Assembly: GCA_013140485.1 (NCBI GenBank)
Contig: JABFSS010000124.1
Span: forward strand, 1-23,694
Source of the DNA: Candidatus Peribacteraceae bacterium
Lineage (GTDB): Bacteria > Patescibacteriota > Gracilibacteria > Peribacterales > Peribacteraceae
Reading direction: 5' to 3'
DNA: 23,694 nt
Shown: positions 22,500 through 23,694 of the stretch, one piece after another
Layout of the letters: each line of letters opens with the position of its first letter
How positions within the stretch are numbered: the stretch's first letter is position 1
The notes under the pieces: generated by a model
Told to the model about the DNA's origin: nothing
The model's input: the letters and a program-made list of their open reading frames with translations, nothing else
Database searches by the model: none
Made by a program: the position numbers and the translations under genes

Positions 22500-22505
22500 A
22501 ATATA
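22500..22505 (-). promoter_or_regulatory. -10 box (TATATT) of the SulP gene
   Basis: On the minus strand TATATT ends 8 nt before the ATG at 22491. No Shine-Dalgarno sequence or good -35. The spacing is the same as in several other genes in this window. Confidence 0.5.
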
Positions 22506-22577
22506 CAGGATTATGAACGGCGGCGTTGTAAAAAACAGCGTCCGAACGGTGTTTGTTGTATCCTGAACGTACGAAAT

Positions 22578-22654
22578 GCCCTCGTAGCTCAGTTGGATAG
22601 AGCGCCTGGCTTCGAACCAGGAGGTCGTGGGTTCAATTCCTGCCGGGGGCACCA
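22578..22654 (+). tRNA. tRNA-Arg (anticodon TCG), CCA encoded
   Basis: The acceptor arm GCCCTCG pairs with CGGGGGC (one G-T pair), then discriminator A and an encoded CCA at 22652-22654. The D arm is GCTCAGTTGGATAGAGC. The anticodon stem CCTGG/CCAGG encloses CTTCGAA, giving anticodon TCG, which reads CGA and by wobble other CGN codons. The T arm has GGTTCAATTCC. A TATCCT at 22559-22564 may be its -10. The next gene starts 29 bases downstream. Confidence 0.95.
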
Positions 22655-22668
22655 TCATACGAGTCTCT

Positions 22669-22676
22669 GATATACT
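22669..22676 (+). promoter_or_regulatory. Extended -10 (TGATATACT) after the tRNA
   Basis: TATACT at 22671-22676 is preceded by TGA, giving an extended -10, and lies 7 nt before the ATG at 22684. The -35 position falls within the tRNA 3' end and has no match. The small downstream gene could be expressed leaderless or by read-through from the tRNA. Confidence 0.5.
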
Positions 22677-22683
22677 CACAGAT

Positions 22684-23004
22684 ATGTACGAAGGCGACGA
22701 TGACAGTCTGCGGCGGAAGCTTGACCGGGCCAAGCGGGACCCCTCGGTGAGCCCGAATCTCAAGTACCAGCTTGAACAGCAGGTGAAGAAGAGCGAGAAG
22801 CAGAAGCTCGCGACGCTCAATAAGGAGGTGACGAAGAAAGAGCTCAACGTAAAGCAGCAGAAACTGAAGGACGAAATGACCAAGCAGGGCATCCAGAGCA
22901 TTCAGACAAAACCGGACGCGAAACAGGAGATCGACAAGGCCAAGCAGAAGGCGGCGGCGGAAAAGGCGCAGGGGCAAACTGAAAAACCAACACAGACCGT
23001 GTAG
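22684..23004 (+). CDS. Small charged helical protein of unknown function
   Basis: 106 residues from the ATG at 22684 (MYEGDDDSLRRKLDR); the frame is open back into the tRNA, so the upstream codons are not used. It is very rich in Lys, Gln, Glu and Ala and predicted almost wholly helical, with heptad-like stretches (KYQLEQQVKKSEKQKLATLNKEVTK, KQEIDKAKQKAAAEKAQ) and a polar tail. No signal peptide or known motif. The stop is TAG. A nucleic-acid-associated or structural coiled-coil role is possible but not shown. Confidence 0.7.
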   Translation: MYEGDDDSLRRKLDRAKRDPSVSPNLKYQLEQQVKKSEKQKLATLNKEVTKKELNVKQQKLKDEMTKQGIQSIQTKPDAKQEIDKAKQKAAAEKAQGQTEKPTQTV

Positions 23005-23035
23005 TCGTTGTACTTCTCTCGAAAGTGGTCGGAGA

Positions 23036-23101
23036 TTCGTTAATTCGTTAACTGGTTAATTCGTGCGCCGGAATACGAGTTCACGAATTATCGAATTAAT
23101 G
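23036..23101. repeat. Inverted word-repeat element before msrA
   Basis: The left arm holds three copies of TTAATTCG-like words; TAATTCGTG at 23057-23065 pairs exactly with CACGAATTA at 23082-23090 around a 16-nt loop containing CGGAATA, and pairing continues imperfectly outward (GAATTAATG). It ends 6 bases before the msrA -10. The loop length equals that of the ribE repeat. Confidence 0.7.
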
Positions 23102-23107
23102 AGCTGC

Positions 23108-23113
23108 TATTAT
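23108..23113 (+). promoter_or_regulatory. -10 box (TATTAT) of msrA
   Basis: TATTAT lies 6 nt before the ATG at 23120, with the leader TCTCTC and no Shine-Dalgarno sequence. No good -35; the expected position lies within the inverted-repeat element. Confidence 0.45.
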
Positions 23114-23119
23114 TCTCTC

Positions 23120-23593
23120 ATGCAAACGATCGCGACCTTCGGCGCCGGCTGCTTCTGGGGCGTCGAAGAAACGTTTATGCGGACGCCCGGCGTCCTCAAA
23201 ACGGAAGTCGGCTACGCCGGTGGAACGACAACGGATCCCACCTACGAGATGGTCTGCACGGGCACGACGGGACATGCGGAAGCAGTTCAGGTCACATTTG
23301 ATCCGGAGAAGATCTCCTATGAGGATCTGCTCCGTATCTTTTTTGAGAATCACGATCCGACGACCAAGAACCGCCAGGGTCCGGACATCGGCGACCAGTA
23401 GCGGTCGGTGATTTTCTTCCATAGTCCTGAGCAGCAAACCGCGGCGCAGACGTTTACGGCAAAGCTCGAGCAGTCAGGAAAGTTCAAACGTTCGATTGTG
23501 ACTCAGATCGTACCGGCGACGAATTTCTATTCTGCGGAGGACTATCACCAGCAGTATCTGCGGAAGAGGGGGTTGGGTTCGTGTCATGTGTGA
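23120..23593 (+). pseudogene. msrA: Peptide-methionine (S)-S-oxide reductase interrupted by an in-frame TAG
   Basis: From the ATG at 23120 (MQTIATFGAGCFWGVEETF, the MsrA active-site Cys block) the frame runs 93 codons through YAGG, GHAEAVQV, FFENHD and NRQGPDIGDQ to TAG at 23399-23401. It then continues in the same frame with RSVIFFHSPEQQTAAQ and ends with FYSAEDYHQQYLRKRGLGSCHV at a TGA (23591-23593). In MsrA the interrupted motif is Q-Y-R-S, so the TAG replaces a Tyr codon by one base. Total length without the stop (157 codons) is normal for MsrA, which repairs oxidised Met. The rest is intact, so this is a recent nonsense mutation, a sequencing error, or read-through. TAG clearly ends other genes here, so recoding is unlikely. 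Confidence 0.85.
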
Positions 23594-23616
23594 AGTATTC
23601 CGGGTGGGGCGCCACC

Positions 23617-23645
23617 GGGGGCTTGAGACTGAGGTCGAAGCCCCA
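23617..23645. repeat. Inverted repeat after msrA
   Basis: GGGGCTT and AAGCCCC pair across about 13-14 nt in the short region after the msrA stop. No T tract follows at once. It may be a weak terminator or another palindromic repeat. Confidence 0.35.
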
Positions 23646-23654
23646 TCGTAAAAG

Positions 23655-23694
23655 ATGCGCACGTACATCACCGATGAGTTCGTCAGGCACATCG
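23655..23694 (+). CDS. Possible start of a gene running off the window
   Basis: An ATG at 23655 opens MRTYITDEFVRHI to the window edge. The residues look protein-like, but only 13 codons are visible and no promoter or ribosome-binding site supports it. Confidence 0.25.
   Translation, partial: MRTYITDEFVRHI

Noticed and set aside
23120..23593. Reassignment of TAG to an amino acid
   Set aside because: TAG ends the redoxin gene (4609-4611), the SLH gene (12782-12784) and the 106-residue gene (23002-23004), so it is a normal stop here.
23484..23690. Minus-strand frame over the msrA end and the downstream region
   Set aside because: Most of it is antisense to conserved msrA codons; no start signal or motif.

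Overview
The window looks like a chromosomal segment of a Candidate Phyla Radiation (Patescibacteria) genome, most likely of the Peregrinibacteria/Peribacteria type. This rests on recall of families, not on a search. The clues are GC-rich tightly packed genes with many 1-14 bp overlaps, no convincing Shine-Dalgarno sequence before any gene, three members of a Cys-rich zinc-ribbon family that I associate with these lineages, SLH and TrmB-like proteins, and many small proteins of unknown function. TGA, TAA and TAG all end genes, so the standard bacterial code fits. I see no phage, transposase or CRISPR array, and no gene-free stretch longer than about 180 bases.

Layout. 1-3400: the 3' part of an unknown gene meets a RelA/SpoT homologue (RSH) fused to a multi-pass DMT/EamA-like membrane domain. 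3400-5400: Nudix hydrolase, divergent thioredoxin-like redoxin, and a TrmB-type regulator. 5550-6850: a coupled pair encoding a Cys-ladder protein and a separate zinc-ribbon protein. 6900-9830: uvrA. 10000-14120: riboflavin cluster (small coiled-coil protein, ribE, ribH, an SLH-domain exported protein, ribBA). 14240-15475: a 22-residue Lys/Arg-rich peptide with its own terminator, then an M20 peptidase. 15478-22491 (all minus strand): two overlapping full-length Cys-rich/zinc-ribbon paralogues, an unknown protein, a Tat-exported protein with beta-carbonic-anhydrase-like metal motifs, and a SulP transporter with STAS domain. 22578-23694: tRNA-Arg(TCG), a small charged protein, and msrA interrupted by a single in-frame TAG.

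How genes may work together. ribE, ribH and ribBA supply riboflavin synthase, lumazine synthase and the two entry enzymes; ribD is not in the window. SulP next to a carbonic-anhydrase-like exported protein suggests bicarbonate handling. The RSH fusion would place a (p)ppGpp hydrolase-type domain on a transporter-like membrane module. The Cys-rich proteins have no known role.

Two genome-wide habits stand out. First, at least ten genes carry a -10-like hexamer only 5-10 nt before the ATG, as expected for leaderless mRNAs. Second, inverted-repeat elements are scattered both between genes (often directly upstream of these starts) and inside reading frames without breaking them (uvrA, ribE and both large Cys-rich genes).
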